From Pigmentiphaga sp. NML030171 (GTDB lineage: Bacteria > Pseudomonadota > Gammaproteobacteria > Burkholderiales > Burkholderiaceae_B): a stretch of 64,000 nt of DNA. Made by a program: the position numbers and the translations under genes. Below, one piece after another: positions 1-8,365 of the stretch. The number at the start of each line of letters is the position of its first letter. Positions within the stretch are counted from its first letter, which is position 1. The DNA lies in the NCBI RefSeq assembly GCF_002188635.1, contig NZ_NINX01000024.1, positions 124,001-188,000 on the forward strand, given 5' to 3'. Below the pieces are notes generated by a model that had not been told where the DNA came from, did no database searches, and saw nothing but the letters and a program-made list of their open reading frames with translations.

Positions 1-1
1 T

Positions 2-529
2 CCGCTGTTCGGCTGCGAAATCCGCATCGAAAGCGAGGGGGAAACCGCGCCGGCAGGCACCGAAGGCGAAGTGCTGATACGCGGCGCCCACGTCGCGGCG
101 GGCTACTGGCGGCAACCGGAACTGACCGCCGGGGTCTTCCGCGACGGCTGGTTCCGCACCGGGGATCTCGGCATCCTGGATGCCTCGGGCGTGCTGCGCA
201 TCACCGGCCGCCTGAAGGAAGTGATACGCAGCGGCGGCAAGTCCATTCTGCCGGACGAGGTGGAGCGCGCGCTGTGCAGCCACCCGGCCGTGGCCGAAGC
301 GGCCGCCGCCGGCCTGCCCGATCCCGAGTGGGGCGAGATCGTCGGCGCCGCCGTCGTGCTGCGCGCGGGCGCGGCGGCCACGGCCGAGGAACTGATGGAA
401 CACTGCCGCCGGTCGCTCTCGGGCTTCAAGAAGCCGCGCGTGATCCGCTTCGCTCCGGCCATCCCCAAGTCCCACTACGGCAAGGTGCAGCGGGCCAAGG
501 TACGGGCCTTGCTCGCGGAGCCGGCCTGA
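2..529 (+). CDS. AMP-dependent acyl-CoA synthetase/ligase, C-terminal part
   Basis: This is the C-terminal 175 residues of an ANL-superfamily adenylating enzyme, which joins a carboxylic acid to CoA through an acyl-AMP. The reading frame is open from the window edge, so the start lies outside. Visible family marks are the GYW block and RTGDLG (Asp contacting ribose/AMP), the hinge and start of the mobile C-terminal domain at GRLKEVIRSGGK, and a closing PKSHYGKVQR that holds the catalytic lysine of the acyl-AMP step. The substrate cannot be read from this part. It is followed within 16 bases by a convergent Bug receptor gene, so it ends its own transcription unit. Confidence 0.9.
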   Translation, partial: PLFGCEIRIESEGETAPAGTEGEVLIRGAHVAAGYWRQPELTAGVFRDGWFRTGDLGILDASGVLRITGRLKEVIRSGGKSILPDEVERALCSHPAVAEAAAAGLPDPEWGEIVGAAVVLRAGAAATAEELMEHCRRSLSGFKKPRVIRFAPAIPKSHYGKVQRAKVRALLAEPA

Positions 530-544
530 GAGCCGGACTTCCCG

Positions 545-1516
545 TCACTGCTCGGCGATGTTGGCCAGCTTCACGATCTCGCGCGACTTGGCCGTTTCCT
601 GGTCGATGAAGGCCCGGAAGCGGGCGCCCGACACGCCCGAAGGCTCGAGCCCCTGGCGCTCGAACCAGGCGCGCGTGTCGGGCTCCGCCACGAAGCGCTT
701 GACGGCGGCCTCCAGCTTGTCCACCACCGAGGCCGGCAATCCCGCCGGCCCCCACAAGCCATACCAGGTCGAGAAGTTGACCTCGGGATAGCCCGCTTCG
801 GCGAACGTCGGCACGTCGGGAGCCAGCGCGCTGCGCTTGCTCCCCGTGATGGCCAGCGCCTTGAGCTTGCCGGCCTTGACCGGCGGCAGCGACGACAGCA
901 GCGGATCGATCATGCCGCTGACCTGGCCGCCCATCAGGTCGACCAGCGCCGGCCCGGTGCCCTTGTAGAGCACGGTGGGCACGGCCAGGCCGGCCCGGTA
1001 CTTGAAGGACTCCACCGCCAGGTGGCCCGCCGCGCCGAAACCGCCTACCGCGAAGCTGAACCGGTCGGGCGTTGCCTTGACCTTGGCCACGAAATCCTGG
1101 ACCGATTCGGCCGGCGCGGACGCGGGCGTGACGAACAGCAGCGGTCCGGACGCGACCAGCGCCAGATGCGTCAGGTCCCTGGCCGGATCGAAAGGCGGCT
1201 TGTCCTTCATGATCAGCGGATTGACGACCAGGGTCGAAGCCGTGAACAGCAGCGTGTAGCCGTCGGCCGGTGCCCTGACCACCGCCTCGGCGCCGATGTT
1301 GCCCGAGGCGCCGGCGCGGTTCTCGACCACCACCTTCTGCGAGAACTGTTCGGACAGCCGGAGCGCCAGCGTACGCGCGACCGCGTCCACCGCGCCGCCG
1401 GCCGCGAAGGGCACGACCAGCCTGACCGGCCGGGAGGGATATCCATCCGCCGCGGCGGCGGAGGCCGTAGCCAGCAGGAGAAACGACGCAAACCAGGAAA
1501 CACGCAGGGACGACAT
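545..1516 (-). CDS. Bug-family periplasmic solute-binding receptor
   Basis: This is a 323-residue protein with an N-terminal signal peptide of about 22 residues ending at AAAADG. The mature part begins with the typical Bug start YPSRPVRLVVPFAAGG. Also visible are the conserved VVVENRAGASGNIGAE ligand loop and the PADGYTLLF block. The family binds carboxylates in the periplasm and normally feeds a tripartite tricarboxylate transporter (TctAB). No tctA or tctB gene is nearby, so it is an orphan receptor. It is transcribed away from the IclR gene at 1634 and may be its target, perhaps with the acyl-CoA synthetase substrate as ligand (inference). Confidence 0.93.
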   Translation of the reverse strand: MSSLRVSWFASFLLLATASAAAADGYPSRPVRLVVPFAAGGAVDAVARTLALRLSEQFSQKVVVENRAGASGNIGAEAVVRAPADGYTLLFTASTLVVNPLIMKDKPPFDPARDLTHLALVASGPLLFVTPASAPAESVQDFVAKVKATPDRFSFAVGGFGAAGHLAVESFKYRAGLAVPTVLYKGTGPALVDLMGGQVSGMIDPLLSSLPPVKAGKLKALAITGSKRSALAPDVPTFAEAGYPEVNFSTWYGLWGPAGLPASVVDKLEAAVKRFVAEPDTRAWFERQGLEPSGVSGARFRAFIDQETAKSREIVKLANIAEQ

Positions 1517-1541
1517 GGCGACAACCTCTCATGACCGTTGG

Positions 1542-1580
1542 TTATGTGCATATTACGCACATAAAGCTTGTAATACGCAC
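1542..1580. promoter_or_regulatory. candidate operator between the Bug receptor and IclR genes
   Basis: The divergent intergenic region holds a perfect 8-bp inverted repeat, TTATGTGC and GCACATAA, separated by 7 bases (1542-1564). Its right arm overlaps TATTACGCAC at 1551-1560, which is nearly repeated as TAATACGCAC at 1571-1580, exactly 20 bases downstream. Palindromes and phased repeats in a divergent promoter region are typical of IclR or similar dimeric regulators. Assigning it to the neighbouring IclR protein is inference. Confidence 0.5.
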
Positions 1581-1633
1581 TTGGAGATTAGCGATACCAT
1601 GTCGCGACGTCAACGATTCCCGCGACCTTTTCC

Positions 1634-2404
1634 ATGCCCCGCCCGTCCATCCCTTCCGCAGCTCCGCCCGGCAATCGGGTGCAGGTCATCGACCGGGCCA
1701 TGCTCCTGCTCGACGTGCTGATGCGGATGCCGCGAGGCGCGACGGCGCTCGAACTGGCACAGGCGACGGAACTGGACCGCACCACGGTCCATCGCGTGCT
1801 CCGCACCCTGGCCTTCTGGGGCATGGTGCAGGCACGGGAAGGGGTCTATGCGCTGGGACCCAAGTGCCTGGTGCTGGGAACGGCCCAGCACGACCGGCTC
1901 GGCATACGGCGCGCCGCCCTGCCGCATGCGATCGAGCTCCAGGAAAAAGGCGTGGGCAAGCGCCGCGCGATCGTCTCCATCTCCGTGCCGGCGCTGGACG
2001 AGGTGGTCATCATCGAACGCATCTGGGCTCCGTCGGTGCCGCTGAACATCATCACCGACATCGGTACCCATTTCCCGCTGGACGCCAGCGTGAGCGGGCG
2101 CGCCATCCTGGCCGCGTGGCCGCGCGAACAGGGCATCGCGCACGTGGGCGAGGAACGCTACGCGGCCGTCTCGGAACGGCTGGAAGCGATACGCGCGGCC
2201 CGGGGCCTGTCGTTCGGCCTGAGCGAGATGCGGCCGGGGGTGGGCACGCTCGCCTGCCCGGTGTTCGGCCGTGGCGGCGAAGCCGTGGCCGCGCTGATCG
2301 TGGCCGGGCTGGCGCTGGAAGAAGAACTGGATCCGGAAGCCCCGCTGGCCCAGCACGCGCTGCGCAGCGCGGCCAGCATCTCGGCCGTGCTGCGCGCGAG
2401 CTGA
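1634..2404 (+). CDS. IclR-family transcriptional regulator
   Basis: This 256-residue protein has an N-terminal winged helix at about residues 16-75, with recognition-helix sequence LDRTTVHRVLRTL. An effector-binding IclR domain follows (about 90-250). The end of that domain shows the usual small-ligand signature region around GVGTLACPVFGRGGEAVAAL. Family members sense small organic acids and control adjacent catabolic genes. The divergent Bug receptor gene at 545-1516 and the palindrome between them make local control of that receptor likely. The start ATG at 1634 was chosen because the domain begins soon after it. Confidence 0.92.
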   Translation: MPRPSIPSAAPPGNRVQVIDRAMLLLDVLMRMPRGATALELAQATELDRTTVHRVLRTLAFWGMVQAREGVYALGPKCLVLGTAQHDRLGIRRAALPHAIELQEKGVGKRRAIVSISVPALDEVVIIERIWAPSVPLNIITDIGTHFPLDASVSGRAILAAWPREQGIAHVGEERYAAVSERLEAIRAARGLSFGLSEMRPGVGTLACPVFGRGGEAVAALIVAGLALEEELDPEAPLAQHALRSAASISAVLRAS

Positions 2405-2459
2405 CCGCGCACCGTCCTGCCGGGAAAGCCCCTCCTTTTCGGGTTAGTATTTCGGGCTC

Positions 2460-3212
2460 ATGACCGTACTGACCTTTCTGCTATTCCTCGCCTGCGTGGG
2501 CCTGTCGGCCTACTGCCAGAACCTCACCGGCTTTGCCTTCGCCCTGCTGCTGCTCGGCATGGTCGGCGCCTTCGGCCTCATGCCCATTCCCGAGGCGGCC
2601 AATGTCGCCAGCGTCCTGAGCCTGGCCAACGCCTGGGCCTACTGGCGCTACAACCGGGTCACCTTCGACTGGACGCTGCTGCGGCCCATACTGACCAGCA
2701 GTCTCCTGGGCGTGCTGGGCGGCGTCGCGCTGCTGGCCTGGCTCAGCACGAATGCGGTGACGACGCTGCGGCTGCTGCTGGGGGTGGCCATCATCGGCTG
2801 TTCCGTCCTGCTGCTGGTGCAGAGCGCCCCCCGCGCCCAGCCGTCGGGCAAGCCGGCGCTGTGGTTCTTCGGCGTGCTGTCGGGCCTGCTCGGCGGGCTC
2901 TTCTCCACGTCGGGACCGCCCATGGTCTATCACCTGTACCGGCAGCCCCTGGATCGCAACCTGGTGCGCGAATGCCTGTTCATGATGTTCGCCGCCAGCG
3001 CCGCCCTGCGCCTGGTACTGGTGGCCGCCAGCGGCCATTTCGAATGGAGCTCGCTGCTGCTGGGCGTCTGCGCCGTTCCCGTCGTCGCGGGCGTGTCGTG
3101 GTGGCAGGCCCGCCATCCGCCTCCTATTTCCCGGCGCGCCATCAAATGGCTGGTCTGCGGGCTGCTCATGCTGGCGGGCGCCAGCCTGATATGGGCCAGC
3201 CTGGGCGGTTGA
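2460..3212 (+). CDS. TSUP (TauE/SafE) family inner-membrane transporter
   Basis: This 250-residue, very hydrophobic protein has about eight predicted membrane segments in two halves. The first half starts MTVLTFLLFLACVGLSAYCQ; the second contains GLLGGLFSTSGPPMVYHLY, the GG...GPP pattern seen in both repeats of TauE/SafE (TSUP) proteins. The family exports sulfite, sulfoacetate or other small anions. Nothing in the sequence fixes the substrate. It lies 55 bases after the IclR gene on the same strand and may be cotranscribed with it. Confidence 0.88.
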   Translation: MTVLTFLLFLACVGLSAYCQNLTGFAFALLLLGMVGAFGLMPIPEAANVASVLSLANAWAYWRYNRVTFDWTLLRPILTSSLLGVLGGVALLAWLSTNAVTTLRLLLGVAIIGCSVLLLVQSAPRAQPSGKPALWFFGVLSGLLGGLFSTSGPPMVYHLYRQPLDRNLVRECLFMMFAASAALRLVLVAASGHFEWSSLLLGVCAVPVVAGVSWWQARHPPPISRRAIKWLVCGLLMLAGASLIWASLGG

Positions 3213-3236
3213 AACCGCCCATTGTGCAACGCACAA
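3203..3236 (+). terminator. two adjacent hairpins, possible terminator
   Basis: GGGCGGTT (3203-3210) pairs with AACCGCCC (3213-3220) across the stop codon of the TSUP gene. TTGTGC (3222-3227) pairs with GCACAA (3231-3236) just after it. The following bases are CAAAAA rather than a T run, so this is not a canonical intrinsic terminator. It may act with Rho, or be a repeat pair of another kind. The rest of the leader up to 3364 shows no riboswitch I recognise. Confidence 0.3.
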
Positions 3237-3364
3237 CAAAAATCGGGCCTTAACCCCTTTTTCCCCTCAGTTGTAAGCAACTTCCCGTCCAGACGTGCGA
3301 ATCTGGTGTCACCGCTGCGATATCCGCAACGGCCATACCGTCCCACTCTTACAAGGAAGTCCAA

Positions 3365-4117
3365 ATGTCTTACGACAACACTCTGTCCACCCGGTCCGGC
3401 CTGCTGCTGCCGCTTTCCGAGCAAACCCCGGAGAACCTGCCCTTCACCGTCCGCATCGCGCGGGACGGCGAGGCGATGGAAAAAGCCATCACCATGCGCC
3501 AGTCGGCCTATGGCCGCCACGTGCCGGAAATCGCCCGCAACCTGGGCGAGCCGGAACTGCACGACACCGATCCCGGCTCGGTCGTGCTGCTGGCCGAATC
3601 CAAGTTCGATGGCGCGCCGCTGGGCACCATGCGCGTCCAGACCAACATGTGCGGCCCGCTGTGGCTGGAACAGTCGGTCACGCTGCCCGATTGGCTCTCG
3701 GGCTATGCGCTGGCCGAGGCCACCCGGCTGGGCGTGGCCAGCGAACGCATGGGCCGCGTGGCGAAAACCGCCCTTTTCAAGGCCTATTTCCTCTTTTGCG
3801 TGCAGGCTGGCATAGACTGGATGGTCATTGCCGGACGGTCCCCGCTCGACCGCCAGTACGAGGCGCTGATGTTCCGCGAAGTGTTCCCCGGCCAAGGTTT
3901 CATGCCGATGCGGCACGCCGGCAACATTCCCCACCGCGTGCTGGCCTTCGAGATCGCGACGGCGGAAAAGCGGTGGCGCGAGGGCAGCCATCCTTTGTAT
4001 CAGTTTGTGTTCAAGACCCATCATCCGGACATTCGCATCGATGGGAATTTGATTAACATTGACGCGCTGCGCAGCGCTTCGCGGGAACGGGAAGAACTCC
4101 TCCAACCGCAGGCCTGA
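3365..4117 (+). CDS. FeeM-like N-acyltransferase (GNAT fold)
   Basis: This is a 250-residue soluble protein without a signal peptide. Its layout matches the FeeM/N-acyl amino acid synthase branch of GNAT acyltransferases: an N-terminal region with KAITMRQSAYGRHVPE, a central strand SVVLLAESKFDGAPLGTMRV, and then ALAEATRLGVA, GIDWMVIAGRSPLDRQYEAL and the VFPGQGF region. Those enzymes move an acyl chain from acyl-ACP to an amino acid such as tyrosine. The acceptor here is unknown. A Shine-Dalgarno AAGGAAGT lies 4 bases before the ATG. It is followed after 78 bases by a c-di-GMP enzyme gene on the same strand. Confidence 0.65.
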   Translation: MSYDNTLSTRSGLLLPLSEQTPENLPFTVRIARDGEAMEKAITMRQSAYGRHVPEIARNLGEPELHDTDPGSVVLLAESKFDGAPLGTMRVQTNMCGPLWLEQSVTLPDWLSGYALAEATRLGVASERMGRVAKTALFKAYFLFCVQAGIDWMVIAGRSPLDRQYEALMFREVFPGQGFMPMRHAGNIPHRVLAFEIATAEKRWREGSHPLYQFVFKTHHPDIRIDGNLINIDALRSASREREELLQPQA

Positions 4118-4195
4118 TACGGCACGATCAGCGGCCCATCCGGGGGGGCGGGCCGCCCGCGGACCGACAAGCCCCCCCTCCTTCACAAGGCGAAC

Positions 4196-7141
4196 ATGCA
4201 GCCCCCTTCGGCGGAACCCTCTACCCGCATAGCCTGGGTTACAGCCAAGATCGACTGGTTCTTAAGCAACTTCTCGTACTACCTCGTACCGGCCGCGATC
4301 TTCGTCTTCTCGCTGGTGGCGCTCACGCTGGAACACAGCATCTACGACACCAACGACAATCGCACCCTGCCCTTCGCGGTGGTCGCCGACAAGAACGGCC
4401 AGACCCCTTCCGAAGCGCTGGCCGCCCTTGCGTCCGCGCCCGCGGTCCGGTTCCACGACACCCGCCTGGCCGAGACGCCGTTCTGGTTCCGCTTCACCGT
4501 TCCCCCTTCGAACACGCCGCAAAGCGTCGAGCTCCCCTCTCGCCATGCGCAGGAAATCTCGTGCTGGAACGCCGCCGGGCTGGCCCCCGTGGGCGCGGCC
4601 ACGCGCAGCGGCACGTCGGGCATCCTGCAATCGGTGAAGTCCGGTTTCGCGCTGGACCTGGGCGTGCACGCCCAACCCCGCGACCTGCTGTGCCGCGCCC
4701 ACTTCTCGGGCCCCGCCCGCATCACCGTCGAGGCCTGGCCGGAATCCGAGCTGGCCCTGTCGCATCTCGCCTACCACCACGCCACCGGCGTGCTCGAGGG
4801 CGGGCTGCTGACCCTGGCCGTCCTGACGCTGATGACGGCGCTGATCAACCGCGATGCGCGCTACCTCTTGTTCGCGATCTGGCTGGTCGGCAACCTGCGC
4901 CTGGGCGGCATCACCATGGGGTTCGACACCCAATGGCTGGAGCGCGCCATCCCCAACGAATGGATGGCGATGACCCGCAAGCTGACCATTGCCGCCTACT
5001 ACATCGTCACCTACACGCTGTTCGCCCAGTTCATGCGCACCGAGCTCAGCCGCGTGGGCTATGCCTGGCTGCTGCGCGCCGGCGCGCGCGCCGGCCTGGT
5101 GCTGCTGGTCCTGGCCCTCTTCCTGAGCTTCGCCGCCTTCCTCCCCGCCATGTGGGTGGTGGCCTCGTTCGGCATCTTCGTCGTCATCTTCTTCCTCGCC
5201 CGCATCGTCATCGTCACGCGTTCGCGCATCGCGCTCTGGTACGCCGCGGCGCTGGGCATTGTGCTGTTCTCCACCTTCTCCGAGGTCATCGCCGCGGCGT
5301 TCGACTTCAAGGCCCTGGTCGGCGCCCTCAACAGCGTCACCGCCGCCCTGGCGTCCAGCCTGGTGGCCGCGTTCGCGTTCGCCGAGCAGATACGCGTGGA
5401 ACGGGTCGAGCGCGAACATGCCGAGGCCGAACTGCAACGCGCCTATGAAGTCACGCCCGTGGGGCTGTTCACGCTGGAACCCGATGGACGCTTCGTGCGC
5501 GCCAATACCGCCATGCAGGAGAAGCTCGGCCTGGAAGGCCGGCCGCTGCACGAATTGCGCTGGCAGAACTACTTCGAGCCGGGCGCGCTGGCCCGGCTCA
5601 AGGAGATCGCCGACCGCGGCGGCGAGGCCGAAATCCAGGCCCAGCCCATAGGCGGCATGGAGCCGCGCTGGTACCTGGCCAAGGCCACGCTGGCCCACAC
5701 CCGCATCGAGGGCTCGCTGCAGGACATCACCGAACGGCGCAAGGCCACGGAACGGCTGCGCTTCCTGGCCAACAACGACACCCTGACCGGCGCGCTGAAC
5801 CGCCGCGGCATCGAACACATCCTCGAAACCTCGCTGAAGCACTTCGATCCGGCCCATCCCATCGCCCTGGCCTACCTGGACCTGGACCGCTTCAAGCTGA
5901 TCAACGACCTGTACGGCCACCAGACCGGCGACGAAGTCCTCAAGCAGGTCTGCCAGCGGGTCAAGTGGTCGCTGGGAGACCACCACCACATCGGGCGCAT
6001 CGGCGGGGACGAGTTCATCCTCGTACTGCGCGACACCGCCATGCTGCCGGCCACCGACCTGTGCCGCCGCATCATCAGCGACATCTGCGACATGCCCTTC
6101 CAGTTGCGCCGGCGTTCGTTCCAGGTCAAGGTATCCATCGGGCTGATCGAGATCACGCCCGAGATGCGCGTCCAGGATGCCGTCTCGGCGGCCGACCGCG
6201 CCTGCCGCGAAGCCAAGAAGGGCAAGCACGGCCACCTGGTCATCTACAAGGAAAACGCGCCGGCCTTCCAGGAACGCGCCGAAGAGCTGCGGCTGATCGA
6301 GGAACTCGGCAGCACCTTCACGCCCACCGGCCTGTCGCTGGTCATGCAGCCCATCATGTCGCTGCGCGCGCCCGAGGCCTCGCTGGATTTCGAAGTGCTG
6401 ATCCGCATGCAGGACTCGTCCGGCGCGATGGTGCCGGCCGGCAAGATCATCGCGGCGGCCGAGGCCAACGGCACCATCGGTGAACTGGACAAGTGGGTGC
6501 TGACCTCGACGCTGGTGTGGCTGACCGAGAACCTGCCGCGCCTGCCCAACACGCGCTTCGTCTGCGTCAACCTGAGCGGCGCGTCGCTGAACGACGAGGC
6601 TTTCATCGAGGACACCTTCCGCATCCTCTCGCGCTTCGGACCGGTGGTGAAGTACCTGTGCATGGAGATCACCGAAAGCGTGGCCCTGCACGACATCGCC
6701 AACTCCCGCCGCTTCATCGACCGGCTCAAGTCCTGCGGCGCCAAGATCGCGCTCGACGACTTCGGCGCGGGCTACACCTCGTTCTCGTACCTGAAGGAGT
6801 TCGCCGCCGACGCGCTCAAGATCGATGGCGGTTTCATCAAGCGCATGCACGAGCATCCGGCCAACTATGCCATCGTCGAGGCCATCGTCGAGCTGGCGCG
6901 CAACCTCGGCATGCGCAGCATCGCCGAATGGGTGGAGGACTATGCCACGGTGGAAGCGCTGGCGGAGCTGGGGGTAGACTATGTACAGGGCTGGGCCATC
7001 GCCAAGCCCATGGCGCCCGAGGACATCCTGCGCGCCAGCTCTGCCGCGAGCTTCATCACCGACGAACAGGTCCGGGCCTTCATCGCCGGCGGTTCCCAGC
7101 CGGGGCTGCCGGACGGCATGTCCGCCTGGGGCCCGCATTGA
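4196..7141 (+). CDS. membrane-bound sensor diguanylate cyclase/phosphodiesterase (7TM-PAS-GGDEF-EAL)
   Basis: This is a 981-residue inner-membrane signalling protein. One membrane segment lies near residues 25-45. A periplasmic region to about 195 resembles the 7TMR-DISM extracellular type and is followed by a seven-helix bundle to about 395. A PAS-like domain spans 410-520, GGDEF about 525-690 and EAL about 700-960. The cyclase motif RIGGDEF is intact near residue 603, but the usual RxxD inhibitory site before it is absent. The EAL signature reads EVL near residue 733. The metal and catalytic positions look kept (VNLSG, ITES, LDDFG, LKIDGGF, AEWVE), so both c-di-GMP synthesis and breakdown are possible. 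The ligand sensed is unknown. Confidence 0.93.
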   Translation: MQPPSAEPSTRIAWVTAKIDWFLSNFSYYLVPAAIFVFSLVALTLEHSIYDTNDNRTLPFAVVADKNGQTPSEALAALASAPAVRFHDTRLAETPFWFRFTVPPSNTPQSVELPSRHAQEISCWNAAGLAPVGAATRSGTSGILQSVKSGFALDLGVHAQPRDLLCRAHFSGPARITVEAWPESELALSHLAYHHATGVLEGGLLTLAVLTLMTALINRDARYLLFAIWLVGNLRLGGITMGFDTQWLERAIPNEWMAMTRKLTIAAYYIVTYTLFAQFMRTELSRVGYAWLLRAGARAGLVLLVLALFLSFAAFLPAMWVVASFGIFVVIFFLARIVIVTRSRIALWYAAALGIVLFSTFSEVIAAAFDFKALVGALNSVTAALASSLVAAFAFAEQIRVERVEREHAEAELQRAYEVTPVGLFTLEPDGRFVRANTAMQEKLGLEGRPLHELRWQNYFEPGALARLKEIADRGGEAEIQAQPIGGMEPRWYLAKATLAHTRIEGSLQDITERRKATERLRFLANNDTLTGALNRRGIEHILETSLKHFDPAHPIALAYLDLDRFKLINDLYGHQTGDEVLKQVCQRVKWSLGDHHHIGRIGGDEFILVLRDTAMLPATDLCRRIISDICDMPFQLRRRSFQVKVSIGLIEITPEMRVQDAVSAADRACREAKKGKHGHLVIYKENAPAFQERAEELRLIEELGSTFTPTGLSLVMQPIMSLRAPEASLDFEVLIRMQDSSGAMVPAGKIIAAAEANGTIGELDKWVLTSTLVWLTENLPRLPNTRFVCVNLSGASLNDEAFIEDTFRILSRFGPVVKYLCMEITESVALHDIANSRRFIDRLKSCGAKIALDDFGAGYTSFSYLKEFAADALKIDGGFIKRMHEHPANYAIVEAIVELARNLGMRSIAEWVEDYATVEALAELGVDYVQGWAIAKPMAPEDILRASSAASFITDEQVRAFIAGGSQPGLPDGMSAWGPH

Positions 7142-7158
7142 CGCGGACAGGAAACCGT

Positions 7159-7314
7159 ATGTTCCGACTCTTGCTCAACTCGACCTGGCCGCTGCTGGCG
7201 GCCTTCTGCGTGGCCTGCACGCCCGCGCCGCGATCCCCGTCCGATTCCGCCCAAGGCGGCAGCGGCATCAGCGTCTATGGCACCATAGACGCGGGCGTGG
7301 TCGTCAACCGCTAG
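7159..7314 (+). pseudogene. porin-like N-terminal remnant or 51-residue small lipoprotein
   Basis: This short open frame begins ATG at 7159, preceded by ACAGGAAA, and ends at a TAG. The first 20 residues read as a lipoprotein signal (LLAAFCVAC), and the last part, GISVYGTIDAGVVVNR, closely matches the first beta strand of OmpC-like porins of Betaproteobacteria (xVTLYGxIDAGVxxVN). It stops where a porin would continue for over 300 residues. Either it is the 5' stump of a deleted porin gene, or a tiny exported lipoprotein that resembles one. No porin continuation is found downstream; a LysR gene follows on the other strand. Confidence 0.45.
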
Positions 7315-7322
7315 AACCGTTC

Positions 7323-8253
7323 CTAGGCCCGCCGGGCCGGCGCCAGCGCGGCATCGTCGCGCCCGATGTGGTGCGCGGCCCGGTGCAGGTGGGTGATCAG
7401 GTGCCGCATCAGCGGCGAGGGCAGCGAATCGCTGCGCAGCATGGCGCCCACCGTCAGGTCGTAGCCCTTCTCTTCCACGTCGATCACCGACATGAACTGG
7501 GACGCCAGCGGCTGCATGGCGATCTGGCGCGGCATCAGGCCCACATAGTCGCCCGCCGCCAGCAAGGACAGCAGCGCCAGGGTCGAATTGGCCACCGCGG
7601 CCACCGCCGGCGGTTCCAGCCCGTGCTGCTCGAACAAGGGCCGGGCATAGCCCGATTCCCCGTCGGCACCGGTGAACACCCAGCGGGCGCCCTGCAGATC
7701 GGCCAGCGTGCGCGCCTTCAGCCACGGGCTGCCCCGGCGCGCGGTGGGTACCATGGTCGTGCGGATCAGCGGCTCGATATGGAAACTCGCCCGCCGACAG
7801 GTCTTCCGGTATCCCCCCCAGGGTCACGTCCACCTCGTGGGCCCGCAGTTTCTGCAATTGCGCGACATAGAGCTCTTCGCTCACGCGCAGCCGGATGCCG
7901 GGGAATTCCTGGCCGAAGGTCCTCAGCGCCTCGGGCACCAGCAACATGACCGCCACCGGCACCGCGCCCAGGTGCAGCTCGCCCACCATGGAGCCGGACA
8001 TCTGCCGGATCTCGTCCACCGCCAGGTTCAGTTCGCGGCGTGCCTTGACCGAGCGTTCGTACAGGACGCGGCCCTGGGCCGTGGGCACGACGCCGCGCGA
8101 GGTCCGCTGCAACAGCGTCACGCCCAGTTCGAGCTCCAGTTCCCTGACCATCTTGGTCAATGCCGGCTGCGACGTGCCCACCCGCCTCGCCGCTCCGCGC
8201 AGACTGCCTTCTTCCACCGCCGCGACCAGCGCGTTCAGGGTCGTGAGCTTCAC
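7323..8253 (-). pseudogene. LysR-family regulator, frameshifted
   Basis: The first frame gives a normal LysR helix-turn-helix (GSLRGAARRVGTSQPALTK) and half of the effector domain up to IPEDLSAGEF. The second half (HIEPLIRTT through the C terminus at 7323) is in another frame. One extra base at 7783-7785 (an A on the plus strand, giving GAGTTTCC instead of GAGTTCC) explains the break. Joined, the product would be about 310 residues, the usual LysR length. The GTG at 8253 is preceded by AGGGAG at 5 bases; a TTG one codon upstream is less likely. It is either a recent pseudogene or a sequencing error. It lies at the distal end of the minus-strand hydrolase operon. Confidence 0.8.
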
Positions 8254-8365
8254 CAAATCTCCCTATGGCGATCCGCCGTGCAGGCCACGGGACATGCAGG
8301 CGGCTTGCCGGTATTTTGCACCCGGAGGCCGCCGCCCTTCCAGTGCGCGAGCGGCCGGCTCGCCG

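Noticed and set aside
3213-3364. Possible riboswitch in the leader of the FeeM-like gene
   Set aside because: Only simple hairpins are visible; no known aptamer core could be recognised.
4262-7138. Long minus-strand open frame of more than 950 codons opposite the GGDEF-EAL gene
   Set aside because: It is a shadow of a well-supported gene in very GC-rich DNA, is rich in His/Arg/Gln/Gly as such shadows are, and has no domain.
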